From NCBI GenBank assembly GCA_905331475.1, contig CAJNYU010003365.1:62001-126000 (forward strand): a stretch of DNA of 64,000 nt, given 5' to 3'. This DNA is from Rotaria socialis (taxonomy: Eukaryota; Rotifera; Eurotatoria; Philodinida; Philodinidae). Position numbers and translations under genes: made by a program. Below, in pieces: positions 23,815-35,495 of the stretch. The stretch's first letter is position 1. Each line of letters starts with the position of its first letter. The notes beneath the pieces are model-generated. The model was not told the origin of the DNA. It saw nothing but the letters and a program-made list of their open reading frames with translations, and did not search any database.

Positions 23815-24805
23815 TGAAAATGATCGCTATACTAAATACAAATACAGTTATTGATGGACCTAGCCATTGAATCCGATACATATAATAAGAACCAGCAACG
23901 CTATGATTAATATTCGATAATATAACAAAAATCGTATTCGGTAATCCAGGTAAAGTGAGTACAATAACAGTAAACAAAATACGACGAGTAATAGTTAGAT
24001 TGGATCACGTTCAGCCCTTCGTTGTTGTCATTCTCTTCCAAGATTAGGAAGCTGATGACGAATAAAATGCAATACACGAGCATAAATTATGCTCAGATCA
24101 ACAATAGGGAGGAGAAAAATATGTGAAACTGTGTAACATAGTCCAATAGCTTTTTCATAAGGAATACCACAGTAATTAGCTGAATCATAAAAAGAATAGA
24201 GTGATCCAGGCCATACGTATGAAGGGAGAACAACAAGAAAGTATACAGATACAGACTACTGAAGTAGAATGCAAATAAAATTGAGCGAAAATACCTAAAA
24301 TTTTATTGAAAAGTAAACAAGTAAATAAAAAGATATTGCATATTCTTTAATTAAATCAATTGTTAAAATATTTATGTAAATAATTAGATTAGGCATGTTT
24401 GAATATTATGCAGAACAAAGAAATTGAAATATAAAAACCTGTAAAAATTTGTATTTGGCATAAACAATTCGATTTAATCAATAAAGTGCCTGAAGAACGA
24501 AGCTCATATAAAAGCAACCGCATCTTTCATAAGTAATAAAGCCCAAAAAAGTCACCTCCTGTTCAATTTTTGAAGATAATATTGGTGAGACCATAGAGAT
24601 CTATGATTAAAACAAAAATATTCTCTGATAGGACCACGATAGAAAATATGTTCATAGCGATGTATGTGTTTGCTGCAAGAAGAAATGGAACATCATGTTT
24701 TTCTTGTATATGAAGGATCAAATTGAAGAATATAGTAACACTAATCAATATTGCCAATATAGAACTGATGAGAGTAATACAAGTAAAGATAATATTCAAT
24801 AACAT
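23815..24805 (-). pseudogene. Seven-transmembrane receptor (rhodopsin-like) pseudogene
   Basis: Read on the minus strand from 24805, an intact stretch encodes two membrane helices (FTCITLISSILAILISVTIF, and ANTYIAMNIFSIVVLSENIF) ending at a stop at 24563. Further on, other frames give the receptor's last part. After a basic QQRRAERDP loop comes a TM6/TM7-like segment, VIVLTLPGLPNTIFVILSNI, then GSYYMYRIQWLGPSITVFVF. Several stops and frameshifts lie between, and the middle helices are barely readable. The pattern is a decayed member of the expanded bdelloid rhodopsin-like receptor family. Confidence 0.7.
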
Positions 24806-27800
24806 TATTTTGTTTTGAATTGAATATTAATAAGTGTTAGAAACAAAAAAATATGCTTTCTTTTTCCACAAGAAATGAGAGACTCTTCTTTAAGCTAAAA
24901 TATTCAGTAAGAGTAGAAGAATATCAAGCATTTTCTTCTTTGTTCGAAGCAGTATTGCTGTAACCATTTTTGTTTCTAGCCAAAGGCCTTCTGAGAGATT
25001 CTTTTATTAAATCATGTGCAAAGGAAGAAAATGATTCTTGATGCTTAATTCCTGTCAACTTTCAACTATGCTCTAAAATTCATATTTAGTAGTTATATCG
25101 TTCCCATCGTATCTACACTAAATTTCTTTTTAACTGTAAAAAAGATATGAATGCATTTCGACTGTAGTACTTGTGCATCCTAATATGTCTGACGTCATAG
25201 TGTCGAATGAACTAGAAACTTTTTAATCATTACAATGATAGATTTCTAATTCGTTGACTATTTATTAGTAATTTTTCTGCAATTTTTACTGACAGGAAAA
25301 TACAGGAAATTTAAAAGTTCTTTAGATTTTTGCACAATTCTACAGAGGATATTTATGTCGAGAAAAGCCTATTTTTTACTTTTTTCTAACTATAGTTCAA
25401 AGAGCCTTTGCAAACACAGGTCATAATTCTCATCTAATCACACGGTGGCTTTTGTCACAAAATATCATATGATCTTTTTATCCGTTCAAATTGTTTAAAT
25501 ATTTAAATATCATTATTCATATCATTTTATTTTACAAAACTCTGCTGAAAAATCAAGTGAAAATCGTTTTAAGTTTGAATGAAAGAGTGTGGAAGATATT
25601 CATCAATTTACTACCAAAAATAGCTTTCAAATTACATATTAAACGTGATCTAATCTCAAAATGTTCTTTTCAATATTAATTAGAAAATTTGAGGAAATCA
25701 GCTTTTATTAAGCAATTCGATGGGCTCTATTCAGTGGGCAAAAGCTATTATATTAAAAAATAATTGAAAGAATTAGAATATTCGATCTCGTTTGTCCTTT
25801 AGAGTTTTGAATATTAGATATGAGTTTAATGAAGAAATTTAATTATATAATTATTAAATTTTTAGTTCGACTTAATTAGAACTTTAGTATACTAGACTTC
25901 CAAAGAGACAAATGTGGTAAACTGTCAGATTTCATGCTAAAACTCAAATAAAAAAGTCATACTAAAACAATGATTAAATAGTTTAATTTTATTCGTCGGG
26001 AAACATTCACGGAATCTACTTCTACTTAAACAAGACAATGAATGATGTTGTGCTGTCTGTGTTACTAATCTATAGAATACATGTTGAGCTTCTCTTTGAA
26101 ATTGTAAATATTTTGTAATGGATGGCATAAGAAAAAATGCTGCCCGCTATTCAAACATTCAGCATTCATAAAAATAGATAAAATACTGATGATAAATGAA
26201 TTGAAATGAATGCATAGAAAATGTTATATATGATATGATATCAAGTATAAGCTTGCCTAACTAAGCTAATCGTTTCGGTAGTATCCATTAGCTAAGTAGT
26301 CATAAAATGTCTAACTTCTGAGAAATTCTTGTTTTCATATGATCAATTCGTCAGCAATGGGCAAGTCAAGATAAGTCATTTTTGACTTAGCTGTGGCGTG
26401 ACTGGACTTAATTTGAAATTTTCAAAAAATGACTGGATATGACTAGAAATTACTTAGAACTAGTCATGACTTGACTTGAAGTAAGTGAAAAAATAGTTGA
26501 CATGCCCGTCTCTGCAATTTATCCTGGAATGTAATTAGAACAAGATGAATTTTTTTATGATGCTCTAAATGAACTGCGATATTACGCTGGAGGTTGTGGC
26601 ACAAACAGTCTTAGAAAATGAATAAAAGAAATAACGTAATAATAAATTCGTCTAGATGAATTCAATCATTTAGCTCCTTGCCTTTATCGATTCTTCCAAA
26701 TTTGCTTCAACATTATTACGCATCTCGATAGGTTCTTATGTTCATGAAAAGTCGTATTCATCATTCTTTGTAATCATTAATTTCATTTTAATGATCTTTA
26801 AAATGATTATTCAATTATGAATTCAACCCAACACTTGCAGTTAAAAGAGTCAACTACGAATTTTTAACTTGTACAATATGATTCTGCGCAAATAAGACTT
26901 ATATCACTAACGAACTCAGAATAGAGTTGTTTATTATTTATCTTTCATCTATAATGTATTCAGTTATATTATTTTAAGTAAGAGTAACGAAAATGAATCC
27001 TTTTAAATATTTCATATGATATAACTAGAGTTTCGTAGAATTTATTTTAATTCGTTGGTTTTTTACATTAATGATTGCACCGTTTATGGATACAACTATG
27101 AAATATTACCGAAAAATAGTATTGAAGTGTATGTAGCAGAAAATCGAACTCATTTCTGTCACTTATCATGAGCTACGAGAATCTACCTGGAAACACATGA
27201 ATAGTGGCTACGGATACCTTTTCACTTGTTCTACTTTAGAGTATAAGAACTTAATCATATTTCGCATTGTAACCTTGTAGCTGTTGCGCTAACATTTAGT
27301 TAGTATTTAGTAATTTATAGAATTGTTTATAGTTTAAGAAGAATTAGAAAATGCATGCGATAATAGCGCTATGCAAAAATATTTAAGGTAATATGAAAAA
27401 ATAACAGGAATGGCATGTTTTTTATTTATTTGTCTCGAATATTGTCAGATTTTGACAAACTATGACTTAGATATTGAATGAGTAAATTGCAATGAAATTT
27501 GAATAGAATTTATTACTAAGCAAGCGACGAAAAGAAAGAAACTCTAAAGATTGATCCATTACTGATCATCGAGTTTCATTGAACGGCGAACTTAAGATGT
27601 ATTTTTAATTTAACACGAAAATGTTATGAAGATGTTCAATACAATAGTAGTTTGAATCATGCTTTTTTCTGCTATAGCATCAACAATGACTATCAATCGT
27701 CATATGGATTTCGATATTGTACCACAATTGTATATATTTTTTAACTTGAGATGTGCAATTAATGTATAGCTGGAATCAAATTAGACAATTTTATAGTTAA

Positions 27801-29802
27801 ATTTTGTGAAACGAAGAGTTTTCACGGACTCCATACTGATTTTTACACAAATATTACTAGCTTGGTTTTATGTAGAGTTAATTAAAATGATATCACATGA
27901 AACGTTAGAAGACATTTATCTTGATGCTTACCAACGCATTTATTTTAATAAGTCATTGCTCTAAGCTAACCTTACGCATTTTTGTGTCTATTAAACGATA
28001 TTCGTTGATAAAAACGTACATACGACTATGACTATATAGCCTTGAACTTATGTTCCTGGTTTTTGCAATTTTTGTCAATAATGTTTACATTTTTCAGTAC
28101 GGTTCTCGTGAAATTTTCATGTAGAACTTTTTACTTGTGTTGCTTTTGTTGTTTTTCATTTGAAAAAGAATTTTCTTCAAGAACTCGCTGATTTTCTTTG
28201 CTGCATAAAATATACTAATCGATATTCTTGAAATATTGTATATTATTCAAACAATATTTCTCATATTTGAAATGATAAACATCAAGGAGAATGCTTCTAT
28301 GAGAACAATATGAAATTTTCCTTGATTCTATGTTCAACACAGTAGAAACTTTCTTCAACGGAGTATGAGATTTAATGCAAAGCATTTTAAATAATCTTCA
28401 ATCTGATGAGCTATAGATTCCGTTTATGGCTAATGAGAATTAACATCAAAATAAATATTAAATACAGAAGTTAATGATCATTGCTGATCAAGTTTGAATG
28501 TAACTTCAAAATAATTTCAGATCTAATGAAACTACAAGTATAAATTCGACAAACAAAAAACAAAAATAAAATTGGTGATATTCAAACAGGATGCTCAATT
28601 TGTTTTTTGGAGGCTTTGACTTCAGCCAGGTAAAATAGACTGATAGCGATGCATATATCATCTTTGACTAGCAGAACTGATATGTGATGAAATTCAATTA
28701 TTAATATGAGACAGCTTTGTGACGAGTGATTTAAATTTTGAAAAATAGTATGAAAACTGTAAGTTATTTTTTTAACTGCTTTCAATTTTCAAAACTCGTT
28801 CTCTGTTAATAATTATTTTCATTTGTTCAAATCTCTGGCTGCTTATTTTTATAAGTAAAATATAGCTATAAATACAATTATTTTCTTCTTAGTGTATATA
28901 ATGTATAAAAGTTTCGCGATTGTTCCTGTTAAAGACTATATCGGTAAACTTTTTCTTTGTATGTTCTTCAAGATTTCTATGATCAAGTGGCAATCAAGCT
29001 GATAATCAAGGTGTTTTGGTTAAATGTGATAGTTAATTTCCTTTTAAGGTTTTGAAATGCACTCTATTATATATTGATCTGTCAGAGCTATGAAAATGTT
29101 TCTTCCGGTTTGGTAATTAGAGGTATCTAAATTAGAATTGATAGGAAAAGTAACTTAAATCCTGTGGTATCATTCAGATTGTAATTAATTCATAATGATT
29201 ATTAGCATGTAATTAGGATTATTTCTTTGTTTAATACTTACGCTACCTGAGATAATGTCTCTAGGCGTGTATTTTTTTAGCAGCGTCTGTTAATAATTAA
29301 AACCAAGTTCGTTTAAATAAATAGGAAGTGTGGATTGCAATGTAGAAAAAGAATATCAGGTACTGGCAAAGATCTCAGTTAAGAGGGTTTGGAGCAAGAG
29401 GGAAAAAGGTGATTTATAATTTTGTCAGTTAAGGTGATTTTTTTAGTTAAGGTGAATTATCAAGTTGAAGTATCCAGGCGGAAGAAATTGATTTCTAACG
29501 CTAGAAGTTACGGGCAATCACAAGAAATCAGAGAAATCACCAAAAATTACTAGAAATCAAGAAATCAGTTTGCTCCCCATAGCTTTCAATCAAATCCATT
29601 TATTATAAATGCACCGTGAACTGCACATCATTTTCTTGTCAGAAGCATAGAAATAGATGGCTCTGTTATTTATTTTTCTTATAGAAGTCATATAATATGG
29701 AAGAAAACAAACAAAAAAATTATTTTTTCTTTTGAACCCTCTTTAGGCTATCAGATGACGAAATAGGTTTAGTTTTAGAAAGGTTGTTTATCACCATGTA
29801 CT
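24806..29802. other. Long gene-poor stretch
   Basis: About 5 kb of AT-rich sequence with no gene I can support. It contains one small hAT MITE (26352-26514) and, near 29501-29570, several loose copies of a GAAATCA word. ORFs here are short, with no recognisable domain. Confidence 0.5.
26352..26514. mobile_element. Short hAT-type MITE (163 bp)
   Basis: The left end CAGCAATGGGCAAGTCAAG is related to the inverted right end (CAGAGACGGGCATGTCAA when read on the minus strand). The interior is made of related GACTT/AAGTC words. The flanking octamers caattcgt and caatttat match at 6 of 8. CAG ends and an approximate 8-bp duplication point to hAT. Confidence 0.6.
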
Positions 29803-30081
29803 ATGATAGTATTTGGCATATTATTTATGATCACTTTGAGAAAAATACGTACTCGTATTCAACCCACAACAAATACAGTTGGAACAAAAGGAGTTTTACG
29901 AAAGCGAGATCGAGACTCGATTAGAATAACATTGACCGAAGTACTTGTTTATCTAATCACCACAACACCTTACACACCCACTTTGAATGTTGTCATTACA
30001 AACTTATATTTATTAATATGTTTATACACTGTCTCATTTGCAACGATATCGAAAAACGTTATGCCTAATAAGTTAAACTGA
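29803..30081 (+). pseudogene. Receptor fragment: TM5 end, third intracellular loop and TM6
   Basis: A 92-codon open stretch without the rest of a receptor. It reads FGILFMITLRKIRTRIQP, a TM5 end and basic loop, then LRKRDRDSIRITLTEVLVYL and ITTTPYTP, a TM6-like helix of the peptide-receptor-like bdelloid GPCR type. TM1-4 and TM7 are absent in all frames nearby. The tail after residue 65 has lost similarity. It is best explained as a decayed or partially copied receptor. Confidence 0.6.
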
Positions 30082-31949
30082 TAGTCATTGGAATCGGGGA
30101 AATCATTTGGTGGCATCTAGCAAGCTCTGATATATGTATGATAGGAATAAATCCTCAATTTCGTGGAAATATCATTTCTAATTCAAGCTATTTATATCTA
30201 CTGTATGATAAGAGAACTTTTTTCAGAATCTTAGTAAAGAAAAATAGGTTCGATGTGTGAGGTTATAGGGTCGATTCAAGATAAATAGATTCCGTCGAAG
30301 TGCATAACATTTGGGATCGTACTAACTAACTAGTGTAATATTTATTTCTAGTTTTATCGATTTATCAAAAAACAAAGTCATATGATTTCTTAAAGACGAA
30401 TTTTTCACGCAGAAATCATTTCCAATAGCTCATGTTTACATAGATCAATATTATTATCAAAGCACAAAATAATTTTTGGAAAATTGATTCTGCTTTCAAA
30501 GATTCATGGCAGTAACGAATATCTCCAACAAATATGCAGAGATTCGATTTATAGTTTTTAGTCTAAAGTATATGATAACAGATGTAAAAAAATTATATAG
30601 ATTGACACTAAATGAAGAATATTTTTCATGGCTGAGATGAGTTGCCATGTAAACTGTTAAAAGTCAAGGGTATATGCAAATGAATTCATATGATCACGCG
30701 CAGTTGCATTCATAACATTTTTATTGTCATACTTTTCAATTGTAATCATCCGAGAACAAAATACTTCACATTTCTAACTCAAGTAACATATTATTAATAA
30801 TTATTTTATTGGCCCTCCTCCTTAGTTATTCTCTGTACGTCCTGTTTTTAAAACATTGATAGCCTTTGATTATGAGTATTCTTTTAATGAATGCATAAGG
30901 AAACGCCATGGTGTTCTTATTGTCTGGATAAAATTCAGCTTCAATACCTGCTTCAATAAAACAATTGAAACTTGGAGAAGAAACTATATTATCAGTTCGG
31001 CACGAGAGAAGAATTACCAAAAGAAGAATTGCACGCAATAGGCAAAAACATTAGCCGGGATAAATTTCCAGTCACCTGAATCTATATTTCTGGAAAAGAG
31101 TAAATCGATAAAATGTATGTTAATGCACTGCATTGGACGTAAAATATATTTGAAATGTTAACTATCCGCGGTATAATATCAGTCATTGTTTCAAATAGAT
31201 AGTACTCAAGTTGCTAAGATATATCAGCTTTTTAAAACATTTTATAATTTCCAATAATAAAGGTGTAGTTTACAGACGTATATATATCTAATAATAAATA
31301 GTTAAAACTTTTATATGAGAGATAATAAACTAATCTTTTTATTTAAGCTTGAAAACTAAACTGTCAAGAATCAAATATAAAACAAGTGACAATCAATAAC
31401 CTGATGATTACGATAAAGATATGACTCGAATCTTTAAGGGTATTAACAGTGTTTGAATTTTCATATTTAATTCTAAAACAGAACGATTATATACAGGACT
31501 GAAACAAAAATTTTTATCAGATGATAATCTACAATGTCAGTACCATATAGATCTTTGAGAATTTACATGGTACTAATTCAAGCATTGTAGTCACTGTAGT
31601 TAGCTCTTGTTAATGAATTATTTAAAATATACAATTTCAAGATACTTTTCGAATGTCTAAGGAAAAGCAGACTCATCACAGGATTGCATTCTACAGAGCT
31701 GTTCATTTACTATAGATACAATACAACCTCTATATTCATACATAATTGTATACTTTAGATGTCACCAATGAATGCCTTTTTAGGCAATAGGAATGGTTGC
31801 TCTGAATATCCAATCTTCTGTTCGAATTGATAGTCAGTCAGTCGGTCGATCGGTTCAGTACAATAGATAGTCATAACCATAAAATTAATTAATTCTGATT
31901 TTGAAATATTTTATCGTGGAAATAAAAGAATTGATTTTTTGAATAGATA
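30082..31949. other. Upstream region of HACD gene
   Basis: AT-rich, no supported gene. Two overlapping short ORFs on opposite strands near 30826-31041 have no recognisable features. Confidence 0.5.
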
Positions 31950-33807
31950 ATGGATTCACGAAAAAAAACCACGACTAAAAAAGAAGCATTCTCAGCATTA
32001 ACAACATTCTATTTATTTATCTATAATGGTATTCTTACTGTTGGGTTCGTAAAATATTTTATTTGAAAATAAATATAATTTCATATCTAATTTTTTTGCA
32101 TTAAGGTGGTCATTTATCTTGTATGCAACAGTAAATCAGGTAATGACCTATAAATCAGTGGGTGATTTGTGGGAATGTCGTGGACTTTGGAAGGCTATTG
32201 AATTACAACTTAAAATTTGCCAAACAGCAGCTTTTCTTGAAGTAAGAATATTTTATTTGTATTATTGTATTCAATTTTTAAAATGATATTATATTTTTAA
32301 GGTCATACATGCCATGTTTGGTCTTGTTCGATCAAATCCAATGATTGTGTTAGTTCAAATTATGTCTCGTGTTTTTCTTGTTTGGGGTGTTGCTAATTAT
32401 ATTCCACAAGTAAGATGATCAATGAATAACAAAACTAATTTTATAACACAATAAGAGATACTATAGATATGTTTGTTAAACTTATAATTTTTTAAATTAT
32501 AGTATTCTCTTTTTGACTATGATTTAGAAAACTATCACTCAATTTTCTTCAAATAATTGTTTATTCTAGACTCAATTTTCAGTTGGTATTTTATTAGCTG
32601 TCGTAGCATGGAGCATTACAGAAATTATTCGATATGCCTATTATGTTCTTAACTTATTCCAAGCTGCTCCTCAAATTCTTACATGGTGTCGGTCTGTTGA
32701 AGAAGATTTTCATTTGAAATACAACCATATATGTATATATTTAGATACACATTTTTTATTATCCTCTATCCAATGGGTGTAACAGTATGTTCTATCTTGG
32801 GAATAAATCTTTAAAAACATTATTTGTATGGTTCTTCTCATAGGGTGAACTAACAACAATAGCAAAAGCCATGCAAACAATCTATCCCGAAGTATTTCGA
32901 AATCGATATTCAATTCTTTTACCAAACAAATTCAATTTTGGTCTTGATTATTTTTATTTTCTTGCCGTTGTTGTTTGTGCTTATGCGTGTAAGTTTATTT
33001 TGCTTATATCGAAAAATAGATATTCATTAGATAATTTAAACATTGAGATAAAAAATGTATTAAAACTATGCAAGATAGGAGTCTTTAGTTTGCAAAATTT
33101 TGTACTGAAGCATTTCATAATCAAACGATGTAATATTCACAGGTGATAAATCTATTTTCATCTGAAATATATTGAAACGATCCGGTCTATTAATTAGATA
33201 AATATCTTTGAGTGACTCGAATAGCTGAAACCTTAGACAAAATATGAAAGTTTTAGTAGATTAATCTGGTAGGATTTTATTTTCCAAGTGAAATTATAAT
33301 TTTGGCCTTATATTAGCACGTAGAGTAGGAAAGATGTCTGAATTTTTGATTTCTGAGAATTAAGTTTTAAAAATAGTCCCATCTCAAAGAGACACAGTCA
33401 GAAGGAGATGTCTCATTTTTTTCTACTTGTAAAAGTTGAGGCCAAAATTATAATTTCGCTCAAAAACTAGGATTCTACAAAAGTATCCTAGCATTCAATA
33501 AATTCTACTGATTAGATTTAGCTCTATTGTAAAAATACTATGAACATCAAAATAGAAATCTACTGAATTTGTAGTTCAGGAAAATGTTGTTGTTTTTGTG
33601 GTATTTCTTATTTGTACAAAACAAATTAGAAATAAGTTTTTATTGCAAACTTAGTCATCAATGAAAACAATGAAAGTATACTTTCGATCAGTTGTTACAT
33701 AAATGTGTTCTTTTTTCTTCTATTTAGATTTTCCAACGATGTACAAGCATATGTTTAAGCAACGTGCTAAGACCTTGAATACTTCGCCATCAAAAAAGGT
33801 TGATTAA
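31950..33807 (+). CDS. HACD: Very-long-chain (3R)-3-hydroxyacyl-CoA dehydratase (HACD/PTPLA family)
   Basis: Seven exons: 31950-32044, 32106-32241, 32302-32409, 32570-32691, 32745-32784, 32844-32988 and 33728-33807, giving 241 residues, a normal length. It catalyses the third step of the endoplasmic reticulum fatty acid elongation cycle, dehydration of 3-hydroxyacyl-CoA to trans-2-enoyl-CoA. Family motifs in order: TTFYLFIYN, then TVGW across intron 1; AFLEVIHAMFGLVRSNP across intron 2; QIMSRVFLVWGV; WSITEIIRYAYYV; and YTFFIILYPMGVTGE. The catalytic pair is Y162 and E169, the same seven-residue spacing as the catalytic Tyr and Glu of yeast Phs1. Six hydrophobic segments fit the multi-pass topology. 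The C-terminus (KKVD) is lysine-rich. Intron 6 (739 bp) hosts a foldback repeat. Confidence 0.93.
33257..33515. repeat. Foldback repeat inside HACD intron 6
   Basis: AAGTGAAATTATAATTTTGG (from about 33289) and a following CCTTA have an inverted copy near 33433-33460 (GAGGCCAAAATTATAATTTC). Weaker pairing extends outward (AGTAGATT / CTACTGATTA and TAGGATTTT / CTAGGATTC). Between the arms, AGATGTCT and GGAGATGTCTC recur. The total is about 260 bp. No clean ends or target duplication were identified. Confidence 0.5.
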
Positions 33808-34278
33808 AAATTAATTTGAAGAATATTTTGATACGCACACATGAGCTTCAATCAACTTTTGTAATCTGTGTGTTTTACATGATCAAACAAAATAGAAAGA
33901 ACTTACTGCATCTATTATGCATGATTTCCTTGCGTTACAATAAAATAAAGAGATGTAATTGTTATCATTTAGTAACAGAAATATGTCAAGAAGCAAAAAG
34001 ACGTTCTAACGTAGATTTATTCTTCATAATAGCCTATAAAGTCACTTAAAAACATGATTCAGCAGCAATTGAAAGCGAGAATTCAATTGTTCTTAACCGT
34101 ACAACTTACTAGGAATTTTTCATGAAATCGTTTTTCAATTTATTAAAAAGCATAGTAAACGAGACAAACGGCATAGCTATATAATTCAATCCAGTTTCGT
34201 TTACCACCATTCTCTTATTTCTACCGATATTGAAGTGTACACTATGTCTTGTGTATAAAACTTTTCATCATACACATT
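33808..34278. other. Intergenic between HACD and palindrome
   Basis: HACD 3' flank, AT-rich. No gene supported. Confidence 0.5.
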
Positions 34279-35495
34279 TACAGTATTTAAACTAATTATT
34301 TGGACACTCACTACACCAATCTTGTAAAGCGAATTTCATATTTACGGAAAACGATTTTCTTGACTTTCATTACATCATTCGATAGCCCACAATCTCTACT
34401 TTATTCTACAATTAAAATGTTTCTCTTGAAATATATTTTTAATGGATTTTCAAGAAGCCCCTTGATTTTCTACGCAAACGTTTCACTTGGACACTTGTAT
34501 TATTTCTTTTCTAGTACGTTAATTTCAAAGCAAAGCATTTTGAAAAATAGCTCATTCGATAGAGGGCAAAAAACCTGCTTCGAATGATGTTCTTCGTTTG
34601 GAAAATGTTTAAACAAAAGCGAAACTTAATTGTCAAATACTATTAGTTTAGTTTATAAGCCATTCATTAATCTTGATTTTTCAGTCACAAGATAAACTCA
34701 AAAACGTTTTCTAAAAGAACATGGTTGTAGAGAATTAAATTTTCGTCCAGATGATGTATTTGAATCTATGGTAAGTATCTTCCTTCGAGTTGTTAGCACC
34801 CTTTCCTCTCAAGTGCGCATTCTAGCATGAAGAGAAAAAAAGTAACTGTTTTTCCTTTCGAAATAAACGTACTATTTACGAGTGAACTTGTTTCAATATC
34901 CTATAGCAATCAACAAAACGGAAAAAAAGTTACTTTCCCCTCTTCATGCTAGAATGCGCACTTGAGAGGAAAGGGTGCTAACAACTCGAAGGAAGATACT
35001 TACCATAGATTCAAATACATCATCTGGACGAAAATTTAATTCTCTACAACCATGTTCTTTTAGAAAACGTTTTTGAGTTTATCTTGTGACTGAAAAATCA
35101 AGATTAATGAATGGCTTATAAACTAAACTAATAGTATTTGACAATTAAGTTTCGCTTTTGTTTAAACATTTTCCAAACGAAGAACATCATTCGAAGCAGG
35201 TTTTTTGCCCTCTATCGAATGAGCTATTTTTCAAAATGCTTTGCTTTGAAATTAACGTACTAGAAAAGAAATAATACAAGTGTCCAAGTGAAACGTTTGC
35301 GTAGAAAATCAAGGGGCTTCTTGAAAATCCATTAAAAATATATTTCAAGAGAAACATTTTAATTGTAGAATAAAGTAGAGATTGTGGGCTATCGAATGAT
35401 GTAATGAAAGTCAAGAAAATCGTTTTCCGTAAATATGAAATTCGCTTTACAAGATTGGTGTAATGAGTGTCCAAATAATTAGTTTACATACTGTA
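34279..35495. repeat. Near-perfect 1.2-kb palindrome (arms about 560 bp)
   Basis: Bases 34279-34837 are the inverted copy of 34937-35495. Paired positions sum to 69774 throughout, so there is no indel along the arm, and I found only a few mismatches, near the outer and inner ends. Homology continues less perfectly into the centre (about 34838-34860 opposite 34911-34936), leaving an effective spacer of roughly 50 bp. Identical 95-codon ORFs on opposite strands (34300-34587 and 35187-35474) are a by-product. No transposon ends, transposase or target duplication are visible, so this is a foldback duplication rather than a recognisable element. An assembly artefact must be considered. Confidence 0.9.

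Noticed and set aside
25937..26128. 63-codon minus ORF as the tail of a receptor
   Set aside because: No membrane segments and only a vague resemblance to receptor tails.
29501..29570. Repeated GAAATCA words as a CRISPR-like or satellite array
   Set aside because: Units are irregular in spacing and sequence, and too few; the organism is a eukaryote.
34300..35474. Two identical 95-codon ORFs on opposite strands as a duplicated gene
   Set aside because: They are the same non-coding-looking sequence in the two palindrome arms; the translation has no domain and no good start context.
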